NCBI GenBank assembly: GCA_017445245.1
Contig: JAFSUM010000013.1
Location: forward strand, 1-41,297
DNA: 41,297 nt
Origin: Bacilli bacterium
Lineage (GTDB): Bacteria; Bacillota_I; Bacilli_A; RFN20; CAG-826
Direction: 5' to 3'
Shown: positions 28,012-36,502 of the stretch, in pieces
Numbering within the stretch: position 1 is the stretch's first letter
Layout: each line of letters starts with the position of its first letter
Position numbers and translations under genes: made by a program
The notes under the pieces: model-generated
What the model was told of the DNA's origin: nothing
Databases searched by the model: none
Seen by the model: only the letters and a program-made list of their open reading frames with translations

Positions 28012-29196
28012 TCGGTAAACCGAAGAAAGAGGAAACGCCTGAAGAAACCGCCTAGCGATCCTAGACGGAAGGAAGCAAGCGTCAAGGGCCCTTAGCCGAA
28101 AGGCGAAGGAAGCCACCGCCTAGAACCCTGGCGGCAAGCAAACTTGTAAGAAGGGGTTCTCCGAAAAGCCTTGGAAAGGGAACATTCGGAAGCAGGACCA
28201 AGCCGAACTTCACCGGAAGTCCTCGTGGGAACGGAAACGCCCACCCAGTACACTGGAAAAACGTTGCGTGCCGACAAAACCTCTCTCCCTGAGGCACAAT
28301 GCGGCAAAGGGCAACACCCGCTAGGAATCCTCCCCAGCCTGGTAAACCAGAAAAACGAAGGATGATGGTAGACGCTGATCAAAGCTCAGCCAAACCACCC
28401 AAGGGATTCGGGTAACCGAACCTCGCGGAGTAATCGAGCCGCCAGATGGAATCTGAAGAATTCGGTCGGAGAGGAACTTGGCTTCCCAAAAGGAAGTTCA
28501 CCCCTCCCCAAAGACGGGCTCCCATGAAAATGGATCTGTCCGGAATGGAATTCCAACCATTCGTCGGTAGAACCGACAGAACAAAACGGGATGCGGAAGC
28601 GATTCCGCTGACGGGAGAAAAACCCGCGGCCTTGACTTAGCGGCCGATGTAAACGAAAAAGCTTGTCTCCGCCAGGAAAGACGGCCAACCACCGCGACTG
28701 CCTGATACGGTAACCACCCCTGCCTGAATAAGGCTCCGGGTGGGGCGCATCCCCTTAGCCGGTGAAACCGAAAAACGGGAATACGAATCCTTCGGGCCTT
28801 TGGGGTCAGGTGGATCCGAAAACAGCCAGGAATTCATAACTGGTTGGTGCCAAAAGAGGCTCGGCGCGCGGTAAACCGCTGGAAATGCCTCGAACCTGAT
28901 CGAGAGGTCAGGCAGACGAAGACCTTCGGGTCCTCGAGGAAGTCGTTCCACCCTGAATCGTAAAGTCGGAACGTGGTCGATGCACTTAGGCGAATGAAGA
29001 TGTAACCTAAGGCAAAGGTCGAGACCCCTCAAGCCTCGCGGCAATGAAGGGCCTAGGGAGATAAGAAATCTCCTCGCCGGTAAACCGGAGAAACAAAAAT
29101 CTTGCCTCTGAACGGAACCGATTCAAGTCGGCCCTCCAGTAAGAGACGGATGTCGCAAGACAGCGGTTGGTTGGAATCTCCCGCGTGGTAAACCAT
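28012..29196 (+). repeat. Five GGUAAACC hairpin modules inside the ncRNA
   Basis: Four-base-pair stems with an invariant GG-UAAA-CC core lie at 28012-28023 (TCGG/CCGA), 28339-28350 (CTGG/CCAG), 28868-28879 (GCGG/CCGC), 29077-29088 (CCGG/CCGG) and 29185-29196 (GTGG/CCAT). The outer two pairs differ yet remain paired in every copy. Each is followed by an A-rich strand (for example AGAAAG, AAAAAC, AGAAAC). Looser relatives occur at 28411 (GGTAACC), 28709 (GGTAACC) and 28761 (GGTGAAACC). Confidence 0.8.
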
Positions 29197-29261
29197 GAAT
29201 TGCTCGTTCCCGTCGTGAGTTGGAGCTAACAAAGACGTTAAACCAGCAAGCCAAGCGGACA

Positions 29262-29290
29262 CCTCGCAGTGATGCGAGGCGTTTTCTTTT
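29262..29290 (+). terminator. Rho-independent terminator of the ncRNA
   Basis: CCTCGCA (29262-29268), loop GTGA, TGCGAGG (29273-29279), then CGTTTTCTTTT. The 5' arm is identical to 27831-27837 at the RNA's 5' end, so the 3' arm could alternatively close the whole molecule. Confidence 0.85.
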
Positions 29291-29391
29291 CTATGAAACG
29301 AAGGTACATACACGCATCTAGTTCCCTCTGAATACCCCCTACCATTCTTTTTTAGGATGGAAAAGCGGATAATCTTCGCAAGGAGGTTCCT

Positions 29392-30165
29392 ATGGAAGAA
29401 TACATATTGGAAGCCAAGTCGCTCCGCAAGACGTTCGCCCTTACCAATAAGCAGCGTCAGGAACGCCATCTCAATACATTGAATCTCGTCGCCGTAGACG
29501 ATCTATCGCTCCACCTGGTGCCTGGTGAAATCTACGGTCTACTCGGTCCTAATGGGGCGGGCAAGACTACAACCCTGCGCATGCTTTCGTCTTTGATCGC
29601 CCCGACGGGAGGCGAAGTTCTATTTCGCGGCGAAAACATCCACAAAAATATCAAAAACTATCGCAAAAAGGTCGCGTTTTTAACTTCGGATCTGAAATTG
29701 GACGATTTCTTTACTCCCGACTATACCTTCACCTATTTCGCGACTTTATATGGTATGAGGCCTGAGGAAACGGCCAAAAGGAAGGCCGAGCTCTTCGCCC
29801 AGTTTGGTATCGATCGCTTCGCCACGGCCCAAATCAAAAACCTCTCAACCGGCATGAAGCAGAAAGTCTCCCTCGCCGTTTCCCTTTGCCATGACCCCGA
29901 GGTCATCATTTTCGATGAACCAACCAACGGGCTAGATATCATTGCCTCACGTGACGTCGAGAACTTCTTGCTGAACCTCCGCCGCAAAGACAAAGCCATC
30001 ATCATCTCGACCCACATCTTCTCCCTGGTCGAAAAACTATGTGACCGGGTTGGCATTATTGATGAAGGTAAACTAAAACTCGAAGGAGACATCAAAACCC
30101 TGACCGCAGATCGGTCTATCGAAGATGTCTTCTTCGGCCTCGTTGACGGAAGGAGGGAAGACTGA
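29392..30165 (+). CDS. ABC transporter ATP-binding protein, NatA-like
   Basis: 257 aa. Walker A GPNGAGKT (52-59), signature LSTGMKQK (151-158), Walker B IIFDEPTNGLD (D175-E176) and H-loop STHIF (H208). It powers the NatB-like permease whose start overlaps its stop (ACTGATG). AGGAGG (29381-29386) precedes ATG 29392 and a GATAAT -10 lies at 29368-29373, about 80 bp after the ncRNA terminator. NatAB of Bacillus exports sodium; related systems export other small molecules, so the substrate is open. Confidence 0.92.
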   Translation: MEEYILEAKSLRKTFALTNKQRQERHLNTLNLVAVDDLSLHLVPGEIYGLLGPNGAGKTTTLRMLSSLIAPTGGEVLFRGENIHKNIKNYRKKVAFLTSDLKLDDFFTPDYTFTYFATLYGMRPEETAKRKAELFAQFGIDRFATAQIKNLSTGMKQKVSLAVSLCHDPEVIIFDEPTNGLDIIASRDVENFLLNLRRKDKAIIISTHIFSLVEKLCDRVGIIDEGKLKLEGDIKTLTADRSIEDVFFGLVDGRRED

Positions 30166-31352
30166 TGAAAAACCTAAATCATATCTTCCGAAAAGAGATG
30201 CGTCGCTTCTTCACCGACAAGCGCATGCTCGCGGCCCTCTTCCTCCCTGGCGTCATCATCGCCGTCTTTTACTTCTTGATGGGCAACATCATGACCAGTT
30301 CTGCCGTCACCTCTACCGATGTTACGGACTCCACTTATGTAATTGCCTATTCCAACAACTATGGAAGCGCAGAAAAGCCCCTTCTGACGATGGCGTTCGA
30401 CACCTATATGCAAAATAGCGATAAGGAGAAAACAAACAAAGTCGAATACCGCACCTTCCCCATCGCTGCTTTAGAAAACGAGAAACAAAAAGTCGTTGAA
30501 GGCAAATACGATCTCATCATCGCTTTCTCCGATGATTTCGATACGGCGGTCCAAGCTGGCAAGGGCAATCATCTCGACCTCTACTATAACGGCGCGACCC
30601 GCAAGGCCACGCATGTCTACCAGATTATGGGGAGTCTCGTGCGCGTTACCTATGACAACTATTTCGTGAATATTGACGCAAAAGGGCAATCGATTCCTGC
30701 AAATCTCGCTCCAAAAGATTATATGGGCAACCAGATTATGGGCATCATCTTCCCGATGGTCACGATCAGTTTGCTCTTCTCCACCGTCGTCTCCATCTGC
30801 CCCGATGCGGTCGCAGGCGAAAAGGAACGCGGCACCATGGCGGCGATGCTTCTTACCCCGATCGACCGCAAAGAATTGGCCATAGGCAAAGCGTTGGCCT
30901 TATTGGTTACAAGCCTTGCATCAGGCGCCGTGTCATTCCTAGGCATCGCGATTTCCTTGCCGAAGATGATGTCCGGTCTCTCCTTTAGTTTAGATTGGTG
31001 GGCCTATGTCTTGCTCGGCTTCTTGGTCCTAACCACGTTAACCCTATTCGTAGGCATCGGTTTGCTCGTTTCGACCCTTACCAAATCGAGCAAAGAGGCT
31101 ACGTCATATCTAGGCCCCATGACCGTCGTATTTGTGGCTCTCGCCGTCTTATCTGGCACCGTGAAGACCGGTTCCATCGGCTTTGCCTTCATCCCCTTCC
31201 TCAACGTCACGTCCTGCATGGGTATGATCTTGCAAGGCTCGATATCGATTCCCTTCTTCGTCATAACAATCGGTATGTCGGCTGTCCTGACTGCGGTCTT
31301 TATGTTCCTATCGACCAAGTTGTTCTCTAGCGAAAAGATCATGGTCAAATAA
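30165..31352 (+). CDS. ABC-2 type permease, NatB-like
   Basis: 395 aa. One N-terminal membrane helix (about 23-42), a large extracytoplasmic domain (about 45-185), then five or six membrane helices. The cytoplasmic loop AGEKERGTMAAMLLTPIDR is the hallmark of the NatB/ABC-2 family. It overlaps natA-like by one base and is closed by the bidirectional hairpin at 31357-31394. Confidence 0.9.
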   Translation: MKNLNHIFRKEMRRFFTDKRMLAALFLPGVIIAVFYFLMGNIMTSSAVTSTDVTDSTYVIAYSNNYGSAEKPLLTMAFDTYMQNSDKEKTNKVEYRTFPIAALENEKQKVVEGKYDLIIAFSDDFDTAVQAGKGNHLDLYYNGATRKATHVYQIMGSLVRVTYDNYFVNIDAKGQSIPANLAPKDYMGNQIMGIIFPMVTISLLFSTVVSICPDAVAGEKERGTMAAMLLTPIDRKELAIGKALALLVTSLASGAVSFLGIAISLPKMMSGLSFSLDWWAYVLLGFLVLTTLTLFVGIGLLVSTLTKSSKEATSYLGPMTVVFVALAVLSGTVKTGSIGFAFIPFLNVTSCMGMILQGSISIPFFVITIGMSAVLTAVFMFLSTKLFSSEKIMVK

Positions 31353-31356
31353 CGTA

Positions 31357-31394
31357 AAAAGGATGTCTAGGCCAAATGGCGACGACATCCTTTT
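31357..31394. terminator. Bidirectional terminator
   Basis: AAAAGGATGTC (31357-31367) and GACATCCTTTT (31384-31394) form an 11-bp stem. A T-rich run follows on both strands, serving the plus-strand permease and the minus-strand lipoprotein. Confidence 0.85.
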
Positions 31395-31396
31395 CG

Positions 31397-34027
31397 TTAA
31401 GCTTCAATGGGCGGAATGCTTCCTGGCTCGATAAGAACGGAGCCTCCATAAAGATCCCTGGTCATATCGCAGAGAACGGAATGGAAATAGAAATCGAACC
31501 CAAGGCGATATTTGTCTTTCTCAACCGTCGCGACCACGTCTTTGGGGAACGTGACGGCAAATTTCACGTTGAAATACGGGTCGTCATTCGGTTCTACGAC
31601 AAACCCCTCCTGACCAAGAAGAATGGGTTCGCTTTCGTGATAATTGTCTTTATTGGGCTGTCCCCAAATGGTCATACCTTCAAAAAGGGAAAGGGCATCA
31701 TAGTCTTCGTCGGACTCTGGATTAACGACCCCCTCCTTAGGAAGGGCGACCTGACGAACGAAACCTTCTACGAGCAAGTCGCCGTTCTCCTTTCGGGACA
31801 GCGACACTTCGTCCTTGATGTCATAATGACGGGCCAAAGCCCCGTTTTCGGTATAGGTAGGCAACGTCAAGGCGTTCAGCAAAGAATCATAAGACCATTC
31901 TTTTCCATCAAAATGAATGACGTGTTCTGGATCGACGGCATTCGTATCCGTGCCCCAGTTCAGCGTGAAGCTTGAGCGATTGTCTGAGCAAAGAAGTTCA
32001 AAGGGAAGATAAGCGCTCATAGTACTGCCGGAAATGTTGCCAAAGCCGATATCGTATTGGCCCACCATCATCTTTTTATAGTAGATATCCGACCAGACGT
32101 CCCCTACCCATTGCGTGACTTTCAGGGTCAAAGGGTTCGTGCCGTCATTGAAGGCCTCCGTCCAGAATTCGGCGAGCGGTTCCCCGATGGAAGCGATTTG
32201 GTCCTTGGTCTGCCAAGCCACCTCGATTTCGATTTCGTCCCCGGCTTTATAAAAGCCCTCTTCAATCAATTTTTCGGAGGCCTTGCGGAACGACTCACGC
32301 GCCTTTTCCAACGAATATCCATAGCCGTCCGTCCCCTCGGCAATAGAGGCAATGGCCGCTTTGTGCTCCGGGCTTCTCATATAAGAAATCCCGTTTAATT
32401 CGTCCAGAATATAGTTTTCGCCAAAAAAGTCCATCGACGGAACTCTTCCTAACATTTTTGCGAGGGTTTTGCGGTCTAAAGCAAAACTTAATCCGGAAAC
32501 GAAATCCTTGTTCGACATCGCGGGTTCGACTTCCCAGTAGTCTTCTTTCGGCGTTTGGACGATCGCGCCGTTTTCGCCAAATTGCTTTTCCCAGAACGCC
32601 TCGTCGCAAGTATTCATATTAAGGCGATACGTCCCGGCACTCGACGTCATGCAAACGCGTGGATCATCACAATACTCTGCCCATTGATCCGCAGGAAGAT
32701 AAGCGGCGTGAAGCTTGTTATCCAAAAAGGCCGCGAACGTCTTGTCGCTTGAGATAAACTGGGCGTGCACGCCTTGAATTCGATATCGGTCGCCGTCTTG
32801 GTAATAGGGGTTACGTTTGAAGGCTACGTATTCGTCCTTCGCCCATTCTTCGATTTGATAAGGGCCGACAGAGAGCCAATGGTCCGCAATCGTTTCGGTT
32901 TCGGTTTCAGTGCCCCAAATAGCCGTTCCCGCGGCGAAATCACCTCCACCGATTTCGGTGATGAATTCTGCCGGGACCGGGGAAAACATCGGGTTGCTAA
33001 GGTAGTACGTGGCGCGAAAAAGGTCACAGGCATAGTTGAACGTGAATTCCAAATAAGATTTACCGTCTTCCTCAAGAGAGCGAATGCCGACCTGTTCCCA
33101 AAGCTCTTCGTTAAATCCTTCTTTGGAGCCGGCGTAATAATCTTTCGTTCCTACAAACGAGGCAGCACCGGTGAGGTTTTCTCCTCCGCGCGCCATATGA
33201 TAGGCTTGGGTATAAAGGATTTTATACGGAGTGACATAATCCTCTAACGCGACGGGACGGCCGTTGAAGGAGGCGTATTTTTCCGACATCGTCCCATAAC
33301 GAACCTCGTCCCCCACCTTAACTTCGACCCGATACGTCGTCGCATAGCCTTTTTCGTCCGCGTCGATAACAATTGGATGACGTTGAGGAGACAATTCGCC
33401 AGACCACTCGTAATGATCCTTAGCCGCAGCAAGCTTTCTGGTATAGTAGGAGGCCCCTACAAATGCGTTCAACTCCTGCCCGGCCCTTGTTTTGCAGTTC
33501 ATCGTGTTAATCTTGTGTGGGTCCGCGTCTTCGGAAGTGTGCCAATAACGCTTCCACGCCTCGTTTGTTTCGCCTTCGAGGTCTCCGGTCAAACTACCTT
33601 CTTCCAATGTTCCAAAGCCATAACCTGGAACATATTCCTCCGCGCCTTTAAGGACGGAGGGGTGATACATGAGGTAGCTACCATCACCATAAAGGGTCAA
33701 GCCGGTCAATTTGTTCTCGACGGCAAACTTTTCTAGCTGGCCTAGTGCCTCGATTTTCGTCTCGTTATCTTCATAAGCCAAATAACGGACATCTTGAACG
33801 ACGGGATTGAGATCCTCTGAAGAAGAGATCGACGAAGGTCCTTCAGAAGAGATCTCGGAGGAGAGTTCGGAAGACCCCTCAGAGGATACTTCGCTTGTTT
33901 GCTGCGACTCGGAAGAAGCCTCACTGGTGTCCCTGCTACTAGCGACAGATGAAGAGGATTCGCCCCCGCCGCAGGCAGACAAAAGAATAGAAACAGCGAT
34001 TATCCATGCAAAACGGTTCTTTTTCAT
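31397..34027 (-). CDS. Solute-binding lipoprotein, peptide-binding (family 5) type
   Basis: 876 aa from ATG 34025-34027. The signal peptide ends in the lipobox LLSAC (C about 19), followed by GGG and a serine/glutamate-rich linker to about residue 70. The segment GPYQIEEWAKDEYVAFKRNPYYQ-type is typical of OppA-like SBP family 5 proteins, but the protein is about 300 residues longer than most. No permease or ATPase for it is adjacent, so it may serve a transporter encoded elsewhere. AAGGGG lies upstream of the ATG and TATTAT at 34045-34050 could be the -10. Confidence 0.85.
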   Translation of the reverse strand: MKKNRFAWIIAVSILLSACGGGESSSSVASSRDTSEASSESQQTSEVSSEGSSELSSEISSEGPSSISSSEDLNPVVQDVRYLAYEDNETKIEALGQLEKFAVENKLTGLTLYGDGSYLMYHPSVLKGAEEYVPGYGFGTLEEGSLTGDLEGETNEAWKRYWHTSEDADPHKINTMNCKTRAGQELNAFVGASYYTRKLAAAKDHYEWSGELSPQRHPIVIDADEKGYATTYRVEVKVGDEVRYGTMSEKYASFNGRPVALEDYVTPYKILYTQAYHMARGGENLTGAASFVGTKDYYAGSKEGFNEELWEQVGIRSLEEDGKSYLEFTFNYACDLFRATYYLSNPMFSPVPAEFITEIGGGDFAAGTAIWGTETETETIADHWLSVGPYQIEEWAKDEYVAFKRNPYYQDGDRYRIQGVHAQFISSDKTFAAFLDNKLHAAYLPADQWAEYCDDPRVCMTSSAGTYRLNMNTCDEAFWEKQFGENGAIVQTPKEDYWEVEPAMSNKDFVSGLSFALDRKTLAKMLGRVPSMDFFGENYILDELNGISYMRSPEHKAAIASIAEGTDGYGYSLEKARESFRKASEKLIEEGFYKAGDEIEIEVAWQTKDQIASIGEPLAEFWTEAFNDGTNPLTLKVTQWVGDVWSDIYYKKMMVGQYDIGFGNISGSTMSAYLPFELLCSDNRSSFTLNWGTDTNAVDPEHVIHFDGKEWSYDSLLNALTLPTYTENGALARHYDIKDEVSLSRKENGDLLVEGFVRQVALPKEGVVNPESDEDYDALSLFEGMTIWGQPNKDNYHESEPILLGQEGFVVEPNDDPYFNVKFAVTFPKDVVATVEKDKYRLGFDFYFHSVLCDMTRDLYGGSVLIEPGSIPPIEA

Positions 34028-34157
34028 CGAAAACCCCTTCTTTAATAATAGGCCACCTACGAATTTGTGAGGCACCGTTCTCCTTATGATATAAGCCGTT
34101 TCGTTTTTTTCTAGTGCCCTTCTGTTATGAATAATGAAGGAGGAAGGTCAAAGAATT

Positions 34158-34550
34158 CTAGGAAGTGGAATAACTGTCATCCAAACGGTAACCAATGACG
34201 ACATCAAAGCGGGTAATATCATGAAGATACTTATCCTTTATATATTTAAGTTCGCGCGGGAAGTTCTCCCTAAGATTTGTTGAAAGATCTCTGTTGTTCA
34301 TCAAAAGGGCTACCCAATATAGGCCGCGATAATAATGCGGCTTGGTGAAATCGAATATCTTTGGGTGGCCATCTCATATTTCGTAACGACTATGTAGCCA
34401 TGACAGTTTCGCTTTGCCGCCCCTCCTTCACCAATTCAATCTGGAGCAGCAGTAAAACCGAAGCCCATAATCGTTATGGATGTTTTCCTTTCCATAATTA
34501 TTAGGCCTCTCGATGATAGAGGGACTATCATGGCAAATCTGCCTTTTCAT
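34158..34550 (-). pseudogene. Decayed DUF3990-family gene
   Basis: Reading the minus strand with frame changes recovers a DUF3990-like protein: SPSIIERPNNYGKENIHNDYG then FYCC; IELVKE then AAKRNCHGYIVVTKYEM; KIFDFTKPHYYRGLYWVALL then MNNRD; and TRFDVVIGYRLDDSY before an early TAG at 34158-34160. At least three frameshifts are needed: after FYCC, one missing base at the conserved KEWA, and before KIFDF. The family normally continues past GYRADDSYF. These proteins are small, often mobile and often next to a DUF3791 gene; no clear partner remains here. The rest of 34028-34682 shows nothing else I can name apart from the terminator. Confidence 0.7.
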
Positions 34551-34633
34551 AGCTCAAACATACTGTGTGTATATAAAAATGCATTCCCAATTTACTGTGT
34601 TATATCGTTTTGTGTTTCGATATTACACACCAT

Positions 34634-34664
34634 GGAAAAAGCGCAGCCGTTTTCAGACTGCGCT
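34634..34664 (-). terminator. Rho-independent terminator of the hyd operon
   Basis: Minus strand: AGCGCAG (34658-34664), an 11-nt loop, CTGCGCT (34640-34646), then TTTTTCC. It lies about 20 bp past the hydA stop. Confidence 0.8.
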
Positions 34665-34682
34665 TGTTGAGACTAGAGAGTC

Positions 34683-36488
34683 TTATTCTTCGTCGAGCTT
34701 GTACTGCGGACGATTATCGACGTAGCTCGTATGGAGGAGCTCTTCGCTAAGTTCGGAGCAAGGCTCGCCAAGGAATTTCTCGTAGAGTTCCTTGATGTCG
34801 GGGTTGTTGTGCGATTGACGGAGGGTCATGCCCTTATCGATATCGTAGAGGACCTTGGCGCGCTTCTCGCGATAGGTGTCGAGGATATCGGGCCCTTCCT
34901 CGGGTTTGAGGTTGGGTTTGACGAAGGGTTGGCCACCGCCGTTGATGCAGCCACCAGGGCAGCCCATGATTTCGATGAAAGCGTAGGGGGATTTACCAGC
35001 GCGAACATCGTCGAGAAGTGGCTTGGCATTACGCATGCCAGAGGTGACCGCGATCTTGACCTTGGTGCCCTTGATGTCGATTTCAGCTTCCTTGACCGCT
35101 TCGAGACCACGGCAGGCGTGGAAGTCGATGGGGCCATATTCCTCACCGGTCATCCAGAAGTAGGCCGTACGAAGGGCCGCTTCCATAACACCGCCGGTGA
35201 CGCCGAAGATAACGCCAGCGCCAGAGTATTTGCCCAGCAGATCCTGGTCGAATTCTTCTTCGGGGAGTTCGTCCCAGAGGATACCGGCGCGGCGGATCAT
35301 CACCGCGAGTTCGCGGGTGGTGAGGACCGCGTCGACATCGGGGAGCTTCTCCACTGCCGCATTCTGCGGACGGTCGGCTTCGTACTTCTTCGCGGTGCAG
35401 GGCATGACGGAGACGACGAAGATGTCCTTCGGGTCGAGGTTATGCGTCTTGGCGAAGTAGGATTTGATGATCGCGCCTTCCATCTCGTGCGGAGACTTGC
35501 AGGTGGAGATATGCGGGATGATGTCCTTATAGAAGAACTCCATGTAGTTGATCCAGCCCGGAGAGCAGGAAGTGATCTGCGGGAGGACGCCGCCTTTGGT
35601 AATGCGGATAAGGAGTTCCTTGGCTTCTTCCATGATGGTGAGGTCGGCGCCGAAGTTGGTGTCGAAAACCCTGTGGAAACCAAGGCGATGGAGGGCGGCG
35701 GTCATCTTACCGGTGCCATCTTGTTCGCCAACCTTGTGGCCAAATTCTTCGGCGATGGCGGAACGGACGGCCGGAGCAGTCTGGACGATGACGTATTTGC
35801 CCTGTTCGAACGCGCGGTCGACGAGGTCGATTTCACGGTGTTCGCTCAAAGCGCCCGTCGGGCAGACGTTGATGCACTGACCGCACTGGATGCAGGGAAC
35901 ATTGGCGAAAGAAGCGTTGCCAGTCGGAGCGACGATGGTCTTGAAGCCGCGCTTCTCAAAGCCGAGGATGCCGATGCCCTGAGCTTCTTTGCAGCGCTCG
36001 ATGCAGCGGCCGCAGAGGATGCACTTGGAGGTATCGCGGATGATGCCAGGGGCGCATTCGTCGAGCGTGGTCTCGGTCTTCGCGCCTTCATAAGCGCCCT
36101 GACGGGCACCGGTGATGTTAGCGACTTCGAGGAGTTCGCACTGACCGTTTTTGACGCACTGCTGGCAGTCTTTGGAGTGGTTGGAGAGGAGGAGTTCGAC
36201 GGAAGCGCGACGGGCTTTGACGGCCATCGGGGAAGAGATTTTGATCTCGAAGCCCTTTTCGGCCGGGATGTCGGCGACCGGGTAGACGCAGGAGGCGAAG
36301 AGCTTGCCGCCGCGGGCAGTCGCGATTTCGACCAAGCAGACGCGGCAGGAGGCAAGGCTGTTCTTGCCATGGTTCCAGTAGCAGAGGGTGGGGATGTTGA
36401 ATCCGCAAAGGCGCGCGGCCTCGAGAACGGTCAAATTCTTGGGGACGGAGTAGATGCGGCCTTCGATTTTGATGTTAATGTTTTCCAT
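34683..36488 (-). CDS. hydA: [FeFe]-hydrogenase catalytic subunit HydA (multimeric, NAD-linked type)
   Basis: 601 aa from ATG 36486-36488, preceded by AAGGAGGG. In order: an N-terminal [2Fe-2S] domain (C36, C48, C51, C67), a His/Cys cluster H104-C108-C111-C117, two [4Fe-4S] motifs (C156-C166 and C199-C209), then the H-cluster domain with TSCSPGW (306-312), MPCTAKKYE (from 362) and IMGCPGGCINGGGQP. It makes H2 from protons, or the reverse. With HydB and HydC it forms the trimer that in Thermotoga and Acetobacterium confurcates electrons from NADH and ferredoxin. Maturases HydE, HydF and HydG are not in the window. Confidence 0.95.
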   Translation of the reverse strand: MENINIKIEGRIYSVPKNLTVLEAARLCGFNIPTLCYWNHGKNSLASCRVCLVEIATARGGKLFASCVYPVADIPAEKGFEIKISSPMAVKARRASVELLLSNHSKDCQQCVKNGQCELLEVANITGARQGAYEGAKTETTLDECAPGIIRDTSKCILCGRCIERCKEAQGIGILGFEKRGFKTIVAPTGNASFANVPCIQCGQCINVCPTGALSEHREIDLVDRAFEQGKYVIVQTAPAVRSAIAEEFGHKVGEQDGTGKMTAALHRLGFHRVFDTNFGADLTIMEEAKELLIRITKGGVLPQITSCSPGWINYMEFFYKDIIPHISTCKSPHEMEGAIIKSYFAKTHNLDPKDIFVVSVMPCTAKKYEADRPQNAAVEKLPDVDAVLTTRELAVMIRRAGILWDELPEEEFDQDLLGKYSGAGVIFGVTGGVMEAALRTAYFWMTGEEYGPIDFHACRGLEAVKEAEIDIKGTKVKIAVTSGMRNAKPLLDDVRAGKSPYAFIEIMGCPGGCINGGGQPFVKPNLKPEEGPDILDTYREKRAKVLYDIDKGMTLRQSHNNPDIKELYEKFLGEPCSELSEELLHTSYVDNRPQYKLDEE

Positions 36489-36502
36489 TTGTTCGGCCCT
36501 CC

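Larger units (their letters stand above)
27831..29290 (+). ncRNA. Giant structured non-coding RNA (about 1.46 kb), family not recognised
   Basis: The region has no credible reading frame on either strand, a promoter at its 5' end and a terminator at its 3' end. It is dense in hairpins capped by stable tetraloops: GCAA at 27844-27861, UUCG at 27881-27894, GAAA at 27953-27966, GAAA at 28095-28104, GAAA at 28225-28244, GUAA at 28407-28420, GAAA at 28522-28533, GCGA at 28593-28608, UUCG at 28921-28932, GCAA at 29151-29162. Unpaired stretches are A-rich, as in large folded RNAs. A 5' helix CTCGCAA (27832-27838) / TTGCGAG (27865-27871) encloses the first hairpin. GGUAAACC occurs five times as a UAAA-capped hairpin. 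I see no rRNA, RNase P, tmRNA or group II domain V signature. In size it is comparable to or larger than OLE, GOLLD and ROOL RNAs; membership of one of these, or of a newer class, cannot be excluded. Confidence 0.82.

Noticed and set aside
27831-29290. The region could be a divergent 23S/16S rRNA, RNase P RNA, tmRNA or a group II intron
   Set aside because: None of the universally conserved segments of these RNAs is seen, the length fits none of them, and there is no intron-encoded protein or domain V hairpin.
28082-29469. Short open frames (60-140 codons) within the ncRNA region on both strands
   Set aside because: Low-complexity, proline/arginine-rich translations without start sites, on a sequence that is explained by RNA hairpins.
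34988-35580. hydA has TSCSPGW where clostridial monomeric hydrogenases have TSCCPGW
   Set aside because: I recall TSCSPGW as common in the multimeric NAD-linked group, so I do not treat it as a defect; an alignment would settle it.
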